Part shown: in pieces, positions 44,133-52,016 of the stretch
Layout of the letters: every line of letters starts with the position of its first letter
Numbering within the stretch: the stretch's first letter is position 1
Assembly: GCA_963704405.1 (NCBI GenBank)
Contig: OY969903.1
Location: 62,001-126,000 of the forward strand
Source of the DNA: MFD01213-c1 sp963704405
Lineage (GTDB): Bacteria > Planctomycetota > Phycisphaerae > Tepidisphaerales > Tepidisphaeraceae
Direction: 5' to 3'
DNA length: 64,000 nt
Notes under the pieces: model-generated
The model's database searches: none
The model's input: the letters and a program-made list of their open reading frames with translations, nothing else
Told to the model about the DNA's origin: nothing
Program-made: the position numbers and the translations under genes

Positions 44133-45884
44133 TCAATACCCCGACGCTTTTCCGTTGATGCGGTGATCTGCTACGCCGATGTAATTGTTCGGACTCGTCA
44201 CCCAGATGGTGTGGGCATCTCCCTGAAATGGCAGCGGTGTCGGCGGAACGATCACGTGGCCCATATCTTTTAGCGCCTGAACCGCCTCGGGATACGTGCC
44301 CGGCCTTTCCCAGCGGATTTGATCGGGGAACCATTCCTGCGAAAAGCGCGGCGACTCTACCGCATCCTGAACCGGCATCCCGAAATCAAACAGGCTGACC
44401 ATGATCGTCACAATCGTATTGGGAATGGCCCTGCTGCCCGGACTGCCGGTGACCAGCACGACGCGGCCGTCGCGGGCGACAATGGTGGGCGTCATTGAAC
44501 TGATTGGCCGCTTGCCGGGAGCAATGGTGTTGGCGGGCGTGCCAACCTGGCCCTTGTTATCAGTCTGGCCGGGGAACAGATTGAAGGCGCGCATGTCGTT
44601 GTTCAAAATGAAGCCCATGTCCTTGACGACGATCCGCGATCCCCAGCGGCGCTCGAGCGTGTAGGTGTTGGCGACCGCCATCCCTTTTTGATCGATGACA
44701 GAAAAGTGGGTGGTGCTTTGGCTTTCGCCGATCAATTTTATTTCCCGGGCGAGCGATGCGCTGGGCGTGGCCCTGGCTGGATCGATCGTTGCGGCCTGTT
44801 GCCTGGCGTAGTCTCGGGATGTCAGCTTGGAAGGGATGTCGGTGAAGGCGGGATCGCCGAGATAGCGGGCGCGATCGCAATCGGCCCGGCGCATGATTTC
44901 GACCATCAGGTGCAGCGTTTGCGCAGACCAGCGGCCAGAGGCGTTCAAATCATATGATTCCAGCATATTCAACTGTTGGATCAGGCCGATACCGCCCGAA
45001 CTTGGAGGCGGCGGAACGTATACGTCATATTTTCCCCGGTAGCGGGTCGTCAGCGGCGCTCGCTCGACAGCGTGATATGCAGCGAGATCGGCAGCGGTGA
45101 TAAGCCCTTTGCCTCTGCCCATCTCCGCAAGGAGCGCATCGGCGATCGGTCCCTTGTAGAACGCGTCCGGCCCGGCGTCGGCGAGCAATTGAAGCGTGCG
45201 GGCAAGATCGGGCTGGACCATCCGATCGCCGGCTTTCCAGGGGCCGCCGCCGGGCTTTCCATAAACGCGGTTCAGTTCGGCGAACGTGGGTGAGTCGGTG
45301 AGTGTTTCGTTGGTCGATTTAGCGAGGGCCTCATCAACCATGTACCCGTCCCGTGCCATCGCAATAGCCGGCTGGATGAGCTGCGCCCATGACATCGATC
45401 CAAAGCGGCGATGCGCCAACTCCAGGCCGCGTACAGTGCCGGGAACAGCGACGGCGCGCTGCGTGAACTGTGATTCATCCTTGCTGTACATCGTCGGTGT
45501 GGCGGCGGCGGGCGCGCACTCGCGATAGTCGATGGTCACCGGATCACCGCCGCCGGGTGCGGGGTGAATCAGCATGAATCCACCGCCGGCGATATTGCCG
45601 GCGAGGGGGTAGGCGACTTGAAGGGCGAAGGCGGTTGCGATGGCGGCGTCAACGGCATTGCCGCCGCGCTTGAGGATGTCGCGGCCAACATCAGATGCCG
45701 GACCGGATACCGACACAACAACGCCGTTGTGACATTCAACATAATGGTCCGGATCTTCGGCGGGGATCGCCGGCGGCGTGGACGCATCGGGAGAAGCGGC
45801 GCGGCAATAGTCTTGCATGGTTAAAACAATCCACGCACAACACGTGGCTCCGACAAGCAGAAAGCGGGATATCCGCAATGTCAT
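44133..45884 (-). CDS. ggt: Gamma-glutamyltransferase (secreted)
   Basis: About 583 residues from ATG 45884 (TTGGA 7 bases upstream). A signal sequence (TLRISRFLLVGATCCAWIVLTM) leads to the GGT fold: SGPASDVGRDILKRGGNAVDAAIATAFAL, GGGFMLIH, then the self-cleavage site STTHFSVIDQKG, whose Thr becomes the N-terminal nucleophile, and SSMTPTIV and VTGSPGSRAIPNTIV. The enzyme transfers or hydrolyses gamma-glutamyl groups of glutathione and peptides in the periplasm. It follows the MFS gene by 15 bases and so is probably the fifth gene of the PEP-mutase-like operon, where it might process an exported or imported peptide. Confidence 0.92.
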   Translation of the reverse strand: MTLRISRFLLVGATCCAWIVLTMQDYCRAASPDASTPPAIPAEDPDHYVECHNGVVVSVSGPASDVGRDILKRGGNAVDAAIATAFALQVAYPLAGNIAGGGFMLIHPAPGGGDPVTIDYRECAPAAATPTMYSKDESQFTQRAVAVPGTVRGLELAHRRFGSMSWAQLIQPAIAMARDGYMVDEALAKSTNETLTDSPTFAELNRVYGKPGGGPWKAGDRMVQPDLARTLQLLADAGPDAFYKGPIADALLAEMGRGKGLITAADLAAYHAVERAPLTTRYRGKYDVYVPPPPSSGGIGLIQQLNMLESYDLNASGRWSAQTLHLMVEIMRRADCDRARYLGDPAFTDIPSKLTSRDYARQQAATIDPARATPSASLAREIKLIGESQSTTHFSVIDQKGMAVANTYTLERRWGSRIVVKDMGFILNNDMRAFNLFPGQTDNKGQVGTPANTIAPGKRPISSMTPTIVARDGRVVLVTGSPGSRAIPNTIVTIMVSLFDFGMPVQDAVESPRFSQEWFPDQIRWERPGTYPEAVQALKDMGHVIVPPTPLPFQGDAHTIWVTSPNNYIGVADHRINGKASGY

Positions 45885-45899
45885 GTTCATTTCCAAAAA

Positions 45900-47276
45900 T
45901 TACGGTTGAGTCAGCGCAACGGTCTCCGAAGCCAGCGCGGTGGTCATTGGGATGCGCGGGCCCGAAGCTAGGGATTTATTCTCGTGGCCAATTGAGAATG
46001 CGATCAGATGCAGCACGGAGCAAATGGTGAAATAGACTGCGACCACCAGCGGCCAGTAAAGCCCCGCATACCTGGTGTTTCGCATCCACCCATATACCGC
46101 CAGGGAAAACGCCGATCCGAACATTCGACCTGCGCCATCGCAAAGGTGCAAAAGGCCCATACAGGTGGCCATTTCCTTTTCGCCGCTGTGCTTCTTTGCG
46201 GTTTCGTCAAAGCATGGAGTCATTAAAACTTCGCCGCAGATGAAGACGACAATTGCGACCGGAAGCATGATCGGGTTCCTGGCGAACATGAGCAGAAGCA
46301 GCCCGATGCAATACAGGATCACCGACACCATCGACCACCATTCCCATTTGAACCCCCGGCGATAGAGCATCGCCGACATATGCACCGCCAGGAAATGCGC
46401 ACCAACAATGGTCGTAGAAACGCTGGTGAGATAGATGATCCAGACTTTGTCGGTGGAATGGCATTGATCGATGACGTACTTGGGAATGATCGTTCCCCAG
46501 CAGCCGTAAGGAAGAACCAGCGCAAACCGGCGCAGGCTGTCGGCGAGGAAGCCTTTGTTTTTGCAGAGCGTTTTAATGTTTTCCACGCCCCAGGTTTTTT
46601 TGTGCTCGCGAGGCAAGGGTGACTGTTTTGCGAAGAGGCAGATCGCCAGGGGAATATGCAGGAGGCCCAGGAGCACTGCGAAGGTCGTATAGCTGACCTG
46701 AACCGCCAGGGGTTTGATGTGCAGCCGTGCCGGAAACGCGGTGCGCAGTGTGTAGCCGATATGAGTGGTCATTTTGTACGCAATGCTATTGCCGACAAAT
46801 GACCCGACATTGAGCAGCGTAGCCCGCTTGGCGACCGAGCGGCGAAGAATCTCGGCGCTGGATTGAAGAACGAGAATAGTATTGAGCGAAATCTTTCCCA
46901 GGATAAATGCCAGCCCCGCGGTGAAGATTGCGATGGCGGAAATCGGGAAACCGGGCTTGGTTGCAACGACCAGGAAACTCGCCAGGCCAGCGGCGATACT
47001 GGTGGAAAGAGCAAATCGCGGCGACGTGCGGTCGATATACCACCCGGCCAGCGGAGCACAAACCGATTGCGCCATCACATAGCCGTTCAGCACCAACGCA
47101 ATCTGTGTATACGTCAGTCCATTGAGGTGTTCAAAGAGTGGAAATGCATAGGGTTGAAACGCACCACGCGCGAGGAACAGCAACCCGATACCGATGCAGA
47201 CCAGCCAGATGGCAAGGGTGGACTTGGAACCGGCAGAGGCAGGTGAAACAGCAGCGGATTGGGATTTCGCGTGCAT
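45900..47276 (-). CDS. MFS transporter (probable peptide or metabolite exporter)
   Basis: About 458 residues with 12 predicted membrane helices; first helix LAIWLVCIGIGLLFLARGAF, and an MFS 2-3 loop AGWYIDRTSPRFAL. ATG 47276 starts 2 bases after the stop of the ATP-grasp gene, with GGTGGAA upstream; a GTG at 47306 is less likely. A pairing of an ATP-grasp amino-acid ligase with an MFS exporter is known from the bacilysin genes (BacD/BacE), so export of the ligase product is the favoured role. Transport direction cannot be read from the sequence. Confidence 0.84.
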   Translation of the reverse strand: MHAKSQSAAVSPASAGSKSTLAIWLVCIGIGLLFLARGAFQPYAFPLFEHLNGLTYTQIALVLNGYVMAQSVCAPLAGWYIDRTSPRFALSTSIAAGLASFLVVATKPGFPISAIAIFTAGLAFILGKISLNTILVLQSSAEILRRSVAKRATLLNVGSFVGNSIAYKMTTHIGYTLRTAFPARLHIKPLAVQVSYTTFAVLLGLLHIPLAICLFAKQSPLPREHKKTWGVENIKTLCKNKGFLADSLRRFALVLPYGCWGTIIPKYVIDQCHSTDKVWIIYLTSVSTTIVGAHFLAVHMSAMLYRRGFKWEWWSMVSVILYCIGLLLLMFARNPIMLPVAIVVFICGEVLMTPCFDETAKKHSGEKEMATCMGLLHLCDGAGRMFGSAFSLAVYGWMRNTRYAGLYWPLVVAVYFTICSVLHLIAFSIGHENKSLASGPRIPMTTALASETVALTQP

Positions 47277-47278
47277 CG

Positions 47279-48520
47279 CTATTCCACCACGTACAAGTCG
47301 GTCCACGATGCTACTTCATCCACGCCGCGGCGAACATCGTCAACGTTTTCGGACATCAGCTCAATGTACAGCGGAGCGCGGTAACCGCTCTTGGAAAGCC
47401 CAACCATCTGCCCGGATTGCGCGCGGATTTCATGGTAGAGATAACCAGGAAGCTTTTGAACGCGATCGAGATGTTGAATTGCACGAAGCGCGCCATCCTT
47501 CGGTGCAAAGGGCGTAATAACCGCGGCGGCAAAGCCGCTTTTCCTGCGCAGATCCGGCCGCTGACCGGCAAGGACCTGGTAGTAGGCGAAGAGCGTATCT
47601 ATACCGTACGCCATCTCCAATATTCGAGGACGATTGCCACCGGGACGGGCGGCGATCTCACCAAGCCGCTTGCCGATGAACTCCACGTGGGCGGCAGCAC
47701 TGGACATATCCAGCGCCTTGCATCCGGCAATCGCCAGATCGTCCAGTTCGATTTGTTCCGAGGCGCTGACGCGCGACGGGAGAACACGGGCAAAGTGATG
47801 GTAGTCATCAATGCCAACATCGCGGCCGGTCAGAACATCAACGACGGGGGTTGTGAAAACCTGGCCATCGCGATCGATCAGGCAGTCGATCGAGGTATTT
47901 CTTCCTTCAAGATATTCAGCAAGAACAACGGAAAGCGTTTTGCTTTTCTGGCCGAGGCGCTCGTAATACTTTGGCACTTCGCTCTGCATCGTGCGGTAGT
48001 TAGCTAAAAGCGTTTCAGCATTCTCATTTCGTGTGGCCCACATGCTGGCCGACACATTGGACGGCTGAAGAAACACGGGATATCCCAACCGCCGGGCCGC
48101 GGCAATCAGATCGGTTTCTGAAGTGACATGATGAAATCGTGCCGGCACGTGTTCACCGATCCGCTCGCGGAAACGCTGCCGCATGAGATTCTTGTCGAGA
48201 CATAATCGGGCGGATGCAGCAGAGATCGAAGGGATGCCAAGGGCGGCGGCGACTTCAGCCGTCTGGGCAACGTAAAACTCAATCACATTGAACAGGCAGG
48301 AAATGCCAAACTGCTGCTGGATTTTGCGGACGGCTTCGACCAGTTCCGAAATTGGGCGAGAGAAATCGAACCGTTCGACAATGGCGAAATCCGAAACATC
48401 GCCAAGCCGCGCCTTGCTGTTGGTGTCAACGAGAATGCCCAGACGCAAGTTATGCTTTTGAAGGCTTTCAAACTCGCCGCGGCGGACCATGCCCAGAAAC
48501 AGAACAATCCCCGATTCCAA
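47279..48520 (-). CDS. ATP-grasp domain protein, probable L-amino-acid (dipeptide) ligase
   Basis: 413 residues. TTG 48520 is taken as start since CGGAGA lies 8 bases upstream and the N-terminal Rossmann-like domain (GIVLFLGMVRRGEFESLQKHNLRLGIL) needs it. The ATP-grasp domain begins near CLDKNLMRQRFRERIGEHVP and ends with HVEFIGKRLGEIAARPGGNR and ILEMAYGID, resembling the closing metal-binding motif of BacD-type ligases. Such enzymes join a carboxylate to an amine via an acyl phosphate. It lies between an aminotransferase and a transporter in the PEP-mutase-like operon, so it may link an amino acid to phosphonoalanine (inference). Confidence 0.84.
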   Translation of the reverse strand: MESGIVLFLGMVRRGEFESLQKHNLRLGILVDTNSKARLGDVSDFAIVERFDFSRPISELVEAVRKIQQQFGISCLFNVIEFYVAQTAEVAAALGIPSISAASARLCLDKNLMRQRFRERIGEHVPARFHHVTSETDLIAAARRLGYPVFLQPSNVSASMWATRNENAETLLANYRTMQSEVPKYYERLGQKSKTLSVVLAEYLEGRNTSIDCLIDRDGQVFTTPVVDVLTGRDVGIDDYHHFARVLPSRVSASEQIELDDLAIAGCKALDMSSAAAHVEFIGKRLGEIAARPGGNRPRILEMAYGIDTLFAYYQVLAGQRPDLRRKSGFAAAVITPFAPKDGALRAIQHLDRVQKLPGYLYHEIRAQSGQMVGLSKSGYRAPLYIELMSENVDDVRRGVDEVASWTDLYVVE

Positions 48521-48542
48521 TGTGAATCTCCGTTGATCGAAT

Positions 48543-49733
48543 TCAGGTCAATGCTTTCACGAAGGCATCGAGGTTTTTCAGCCCAGCCGTGATATCAGCC
48601 GTGGGGATGGCATACGATAGGCGCACGTGACGCTCGCTGCCAAAGGCGGAGCCGGGCACGACCGCAATATGTGCGTGCTCCAGAAGCATCTCGGCCAGCA
48701 TATCCACATTTTCCAGTCGCTGGCCCGCATACGATTTAGTCAGCAGATTGCTGACATCCGGGAAGACATAGAACGCGCCGTTCGGCACGACATAAGACAG
48801 GCCGGGGATTTTATCGATCATCTGCAGAGCGATTTCGCGCTGCCAATGCAATTGCGCGCGAATGTCTGCAACGAACGCGTCATTCACCGGCTCCAGGGCC
48901 GCCAGGGCGGCGTATTGGACAAGATTGCATGGATTCGACGCCGTATGACTTTGCAGATTGGATATCGCCTTGATGATCGCCGGCGGCCCGGCGACAAAGC
49001 CCGCCCGCCACCCCGCCATGCAGTAGGTCTTGGAGAATGATCCGATCAAAATCGTCCGCGATTTCATCTCGGGATCGAGCCTCACGAGATTGAAATGTTT
49101 CGCGGGCGCATAGACCAGCTCATCGTAGCATTCGTCGGAGATAACGGTGAGGTTGTGCTGAATTGCCAGCCGATTGAGGCCGCGGAGAATTTCTTCGCTG
49201 TAGACCGCCCCGGTCGGATTGTGCGGTGTATTAAGAAGAATTCCGCGCGTGCGCGGTGTGATGATTCGAGCGAGGGCGGCAAGATCAATCTGAAACCCCG
49301 TGTGTTCGGTCGGGAAAAAGATTGGCGTCGCCCCGGCCAGCCGCACCTGCTCGGGGAATGTCACCCAATACGGCGACGGGATAATGACTTCATCGCCCAG
49401 TTCGAAAGCGACAAACACGGAATTAAACAGCGCCTGCTTCGCCCCGGAGGTGAAACCGACTTCCTCTGCCGCATAGTGAACGCCCGTCTTCTGGCTGATT
49501 TTCTGGGCCCACCGCTCGCGGAGTTCCTTGATGCCGAGCGTGTCTGTGTATTGGTTGCGGTGCGAGTCGATGGCTTTATGAGCCGCGTCTTTGATCGTCG
49601 GGCTGGTATCCTGATCGAGTTCGCCGGCGGCAAAGTTAATGACCTGCACGCCCTGGGCTTTTAATTTCCGTGCGCGATTGCGCATGCCGGACGTCTGCGA
49701 GCCCTGAAGGGCTTTGGCGCGTTGCGCGAGCAT
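48543..49733 (-). CDS. PLP-dependent class I aminotransferase (AspC-like)
   Basis: 396 residues from ATG 49733 (TTGAGGA box). Fold type I aminotransferase: NTPHNPTG (Asn172), DECYDELVY (Asp200, Tyr203), PLP Lys235 in SFSKTYCMAGWRAGF, and the carboxylate-binding Arg in HVRLSYA. It resembles bacterial aspartate/prephenate aminotransferases. It lies 23 bases after the PEP-mutase-like gene and 22 bases before the ATP-grasp gene. In that setting it may convert phosphonopyruvate to phosphonoalanine, which would pull the unfavourable mutase reaction forward; a general aspartate aminotransferase role is the alternative. Confidence 0.9.
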   Translation of the reverse strand: MLAQRAKALQGSQTSGMRNRARKLKAQGVQVINFAAGELDQDTSPTIKDAAHKAIDSHRNQYTDTLGIKELRERWAQKISQKTGVHYAAEEVGFTSGAKQALFNSVFVAFELGDEVIIPSPYWVTFPEQVRLAGATPIFFPTEHTGFQIDLAALARIITPRTRGILLNTPHNPTGAVYSEEILRGLNRLAIQHNLTVISDECYDELVYAPAKHFNLVRLDPEMKSRTILIGSFSKTYCMAGWRAGFVAGPPAIIKAISNLQSHTASNPCNLVQYAALAALEPVNDAFVADIRAQLHWQREIALQMIDKIPGLSYVVPNGAFYVFPDVSNLLTKSYAGQRLENVDMLAEMLLEHAHIAVVPGSAFGSERHVRLSYAIPTADITAGLKNLDAFVKALT

Positions 49734-49756
49734 GGTTGATTCCTCAAAGCTATTAT

Positions 49757-50644
49757 TTACAGTTCGGCGGTCGCCGGGGCGGCGGGAAGATACTGCCGTT
49801 CGGCCTCTTCCAACCCCTTCACATCAACCAGATCAAAGACGTGCCCAAGGGTGACGATATCCTGCCGAATCACAGAAGCGTGGCCGGCCGCGATCAGCTT
49901 GGCGTAGGTTTGCTCAACGGCGCGGATGGATGCCCGAAGCCCGTGGTTGGCGAAGATGACAATGCGGCAACCGAGCTTGCCCAGCTCAGCCGCGGTAATC
50001 GTGTCATAGGTGGTCGGCACGGCAACAAGCGGCGTCTTGCGCGTCCAGCGGTTGCAGAATTCGACGATCTGATCCGGCGTCTTTTCCTTGGAATGAATCA
50101 GCACTGCATCGGCGCCCGCATCGGCATAAGCCTCAGCGCGCTCCAGGGCTTCTTCCATGCTGTAGCCGGCGATCAGCGCTTCGGTGCGGGCGATGACAAA
50201 CAGCTCGCCGTCGGTGTTGTCCTTGCATGCCTTTACTTTCAGAGCATGCTCTTCGCCGGAAACCAGCTCGCGGCGAGCGCCATCGTAAAAGCTGCAGCGC
50301 TTGGGAAAGATGTTGTCTTCGATGCAGATCCCGGAGATGCCCGCGCGGGCAAATTTTTTCGCCGTGTATGCTGCGTTGACGCCATTGCCGTAGCCGTTGT
50401 CGCAATCTGCAATCACTGGAATCGACACGGCTTCGTTAATCTGAGAAGCCGCCATGAGCGTCGCGCTCATGTCCAGAATATTCGCATCCGGAACTCCGTA
50501 AGATGCCGAGATTTGAAAGCCACTCGCCCAGATTGCATCAAATCCCGCCCTCTCTCCAAGACGACCGCTGAGACCGTCATGAGCCCCGATTGCAAGAAGT
50601 TGTTTTTTCTCCTTGAACAGCCTCGTTATGCTCTTGCTTGGCAT
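49757..50644 (-). CDS. PEP mutase / isocitrate lyase superfamily enzyme (candidate phosphonopyruvate-forming)
   Basis: 295 residues from ATG 50644 (AGAGG box). Over its length it resembles PEP phosphonomutase: IWASGFQISAS (W39, S41, G42), ADCDNGYGN (D80, D82), IED (E109), IARTEALIAG (R153), VLIHSKEKT (H184, S185) and FANHGLRAS. The lid is unusual: instead of EDKxxxxxNS it reads EDNIFPKRCS, with Cys117 where mutase has Asn and hydrolase has Thr; PKRC recalls the PKRCGH of methylisocitrate lyases. So it is nearer to PEP mutase overall but with a lyase-like lid. It heads an operon of aminotransferase, ATP-grasp ligase, transporter and GGT. Alternatives: phosphonopyruvate hydrolase or a C-C lyase. 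Confidence 0.82.
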   Translation of the reverse strand: MPSKSITRLFKEKKQLLAIGAHDGLSGRLGERAGFDAIWASGFQISASYGVPDANILDMSATLMAASQINEAVSIPVIADCDNGYGNGVNAAYTAKKFARAGISGICIEDNIFPKRCSFYDGARRELVSGEEHALKVKACKDNTDGELFVIARTEALIAGYSMEEALERAEAYADAGADAVLIHSKEKTPDQIVEFCNRWTRKTPLVAVPTTYDTITAAELGKLGCRIVIFANHGLRASIRAVEQTYAKLIAAGHASVIRQDIVTLGHVFDLVDVKGLEEAERQYLPAAPATAEL

Positions 50645-50761
50645 GAATCCTCTATTCTAAAAAACCCTCAGGAACATCCTCTTCATTTATACCCAATGTG
50701 ATCTGAATATAACGCTCATTAATGACCCTAAGATGACAACCTTCTCCGGATGGCCCGCCAA

Positions 50762-50796
50762 TAAACAAAAACGCCGATGGCAAAATGCCATCGGCG
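50762..50796 (-). terminator. Rho-independent terminator after the small gene at 50.8-51.1 kb
   Basis: On the minus strand a perfect 11-bp stem CGCCGATGGCA / TGCCATCGGCG with a three-base loop is followed by TTTTTGTTTA. It lies about 30 bases after the stop at 50828 and separates that gene from the PEP-mutase-like operon, which therefore needs its own promoter in 50645-50760. Confidence 0.88.
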
Positions 50797-50827
50797 GGAG
50801 GTGCGATTGGATTAACGATCGGGGGTC

Positions 50828-51082
50828 TCACGCTTTATTGTCGACCTTTGCGCCTTTGCCGGGCTCTGATGCACCGGACTCAGTCTCCTGTTGCTGCTCA
50901 CGCTGAAGCTTTTTGATGGCGACCCGGTCGCCTTTCTGGGCTTCCTTGGCAGTCTGAGCCTTGGTTTCCGTGGCTTCCTGCAAGGCATTTGCACCAGCGG
51001 AATTGCTCCCGCCGGCTGTCGAAGCACCTGTCGTTTGCTGGGCATAACTCGCGAACGCGTTGGTAACTGAGCTGACTGACAT
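50828..51082 (-). CDS. Small hydrophilic protein of unknown function (84 aa)
   Basis: 84 residues from ATG 51082, with ACGGAGATT as a good ribosome site, and ended by a strong terminator, so expression is credible. The start is MSVSSVTNAFASYAQQ; the rest is rich in Ala, Gly, Ser, Gln, Glu and Lys with no hydrophobic core (KDRVAIKKLQREQQQ-like region), suggesting a mostly disordered or coiled-coil protein. No family recognised. The N-terminus vaguely resembles small flagellar or secretion-chaperone-associated proteins, too weak to use. Confidence 0.65.
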   Translation of the reverse strand: MSVSSVTNAFASYAQQTTGASTAGGSNSAGANALQEATETKAQTAKEAQKGDRVAIKKLQREQQQETESGASEPGKGAKVDNKA

Positions 51083-51450
51083 ATGAATCTCCGTAAAAAA
51101 ATGTATTGAATAGAGACCATGAATCATCGGGTCGTTGTACCCGCGCAACTACTAATTCCGTCTCGCCGCGGTTTGTGCCGATCCATCTGATTGTGACGGC
51201 CGACGCGCGTGAAGAAGAATGCAGCCGGGCATTTGCTGCTTCTCTATGCTCTTTGAATTAGCTTTTAATCGCTCTTTTATCGGACGAGAATGCCAATCGA
51301 TCCCCCATCCTGATGAGCCTGCCCCAGAAACATGCACCATTTTGCATTCTTTAACTGAGGAAAACAGAAAATCTTGCCGAAGATGAAGAGGACTGTTTCT
51401 CGGACGATAGGCGCCTCCAGAAACCCTTTTGTTTTCCCCATAGGCCCATT
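51083..51450. other. Divergent intergenic region before the PilZ-like gene
   Basis: 368 bases, relatively AT-rich (for example ttgaattagcttttaatcgc). Should contain promoters for the small gene (minus) and the PilZ-like gene (plus). I looked for c-di-GMP riboswitch core motifs because of the PilZ-like product and saw none. Confidence 0.4.
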
Positions 51451-51933
51451 ATGTCGCAAGTGAATTCATCGGCATCCAACGCACCGCAAGGCACCGACCC
51501 CCAGCGCCGGCTTCATTACCGCGTGAGCGTGGTTCCGACATCCTCTCTGCAAGTGAAAATCTGGAAGATTCCACAGGCAAACGGGTTAGCCCAGCGGCCG
51601 CTGCCTTCCCAGGAACTGAAAGTCGCCGTCCGGCAAATCTGCGCCGGGGGACTGAGTGTGAGCGTGCTCAGCAAGGACGGACAGCTTCCTTCCATCTCCA
51701 CGATCGATCGCCTCCGCATTGAAATGCGATGCGGATCGGAACTGGTGCTGGTTGAAGGCCGCTTCCGCGAACCACACGCGACCGAGGATTCCACAATCCA
51801 TACAGGGATATTCATTCTGCCGCGGCAGGTCGACAAAGCGGCCCAATTTACGCGGCTGCCGGCGATTATCGGCATTGTTCAGCAGGAAGAGCTTCGATAT
51901 CTCCGTCAGGCTGCCAGCGCCGCGGCGGCGTAA
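51451..51933 (+). CDS. PilZ-like domain protein (degenerate c-di-GMP motif)
   Basis: 160 residues from ATG 51451. The centre has the layout of a PilZ domain: a basic segment QRRLHYRVSV at the start (RxxxR box), then VRQICAGGLSV at the position of the DxSxxG box, strands such as RLRIEMRCGSELVLVEGRF and the late HTGIFI. The Asp and Ser of the second box are replaced (QICAGG), so nucleotide binding is uncertain. It may be a non-canonical PilZ protein in motility or cell-surface control. Confidence 0.58.
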   Translation: MSQVNSSASNAPQGTDPQRRLHYRVSVVPTSSLQVKIWKIPQANGLAQRPLPSQELKVAVRQICAGGLSVSVLSKDGQLPSISTIDRLRIEMRCGSELVLVEGRFREPHATEDSTIHTGIFILPRQVDKAAQFTRLPAIIGIVQQEELRYLRQAASAAAA

Positions 51934-52016
51934 ATAAGCGCCGCCCAAATCCGCCGTTCCTTCCCCTTCACATCCTCTGCTATCGTCGCCACGAGCATTA
52001 CTGGAATGCCTGGCCC

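Noticed and set aside
44133..48520. Bacilysin-type gene cluster
   Set aside because: Ligase and MFS transporter resemble BacD/BacE in type, but the prephenate-decarboxylase, cupin and reductase genes for anticapsin are missing, and a PEP-mutase-like gene is present instead.
49757..50644. Plain methylisocitrate lyase (PrpB)
   Set aside because: PKRC in the lid resembles PrpB, but the KRCGH His is absent and the rest, including IWASG and HSK, follows PEP mutase; no propionate genes are nearby. Kept only as an alternative.
51083..51450. c-di-GMP or other riboswitch before the PilZ-like gene
   Set aside because: No conserved core sequence or paired architecture recognised by eye.
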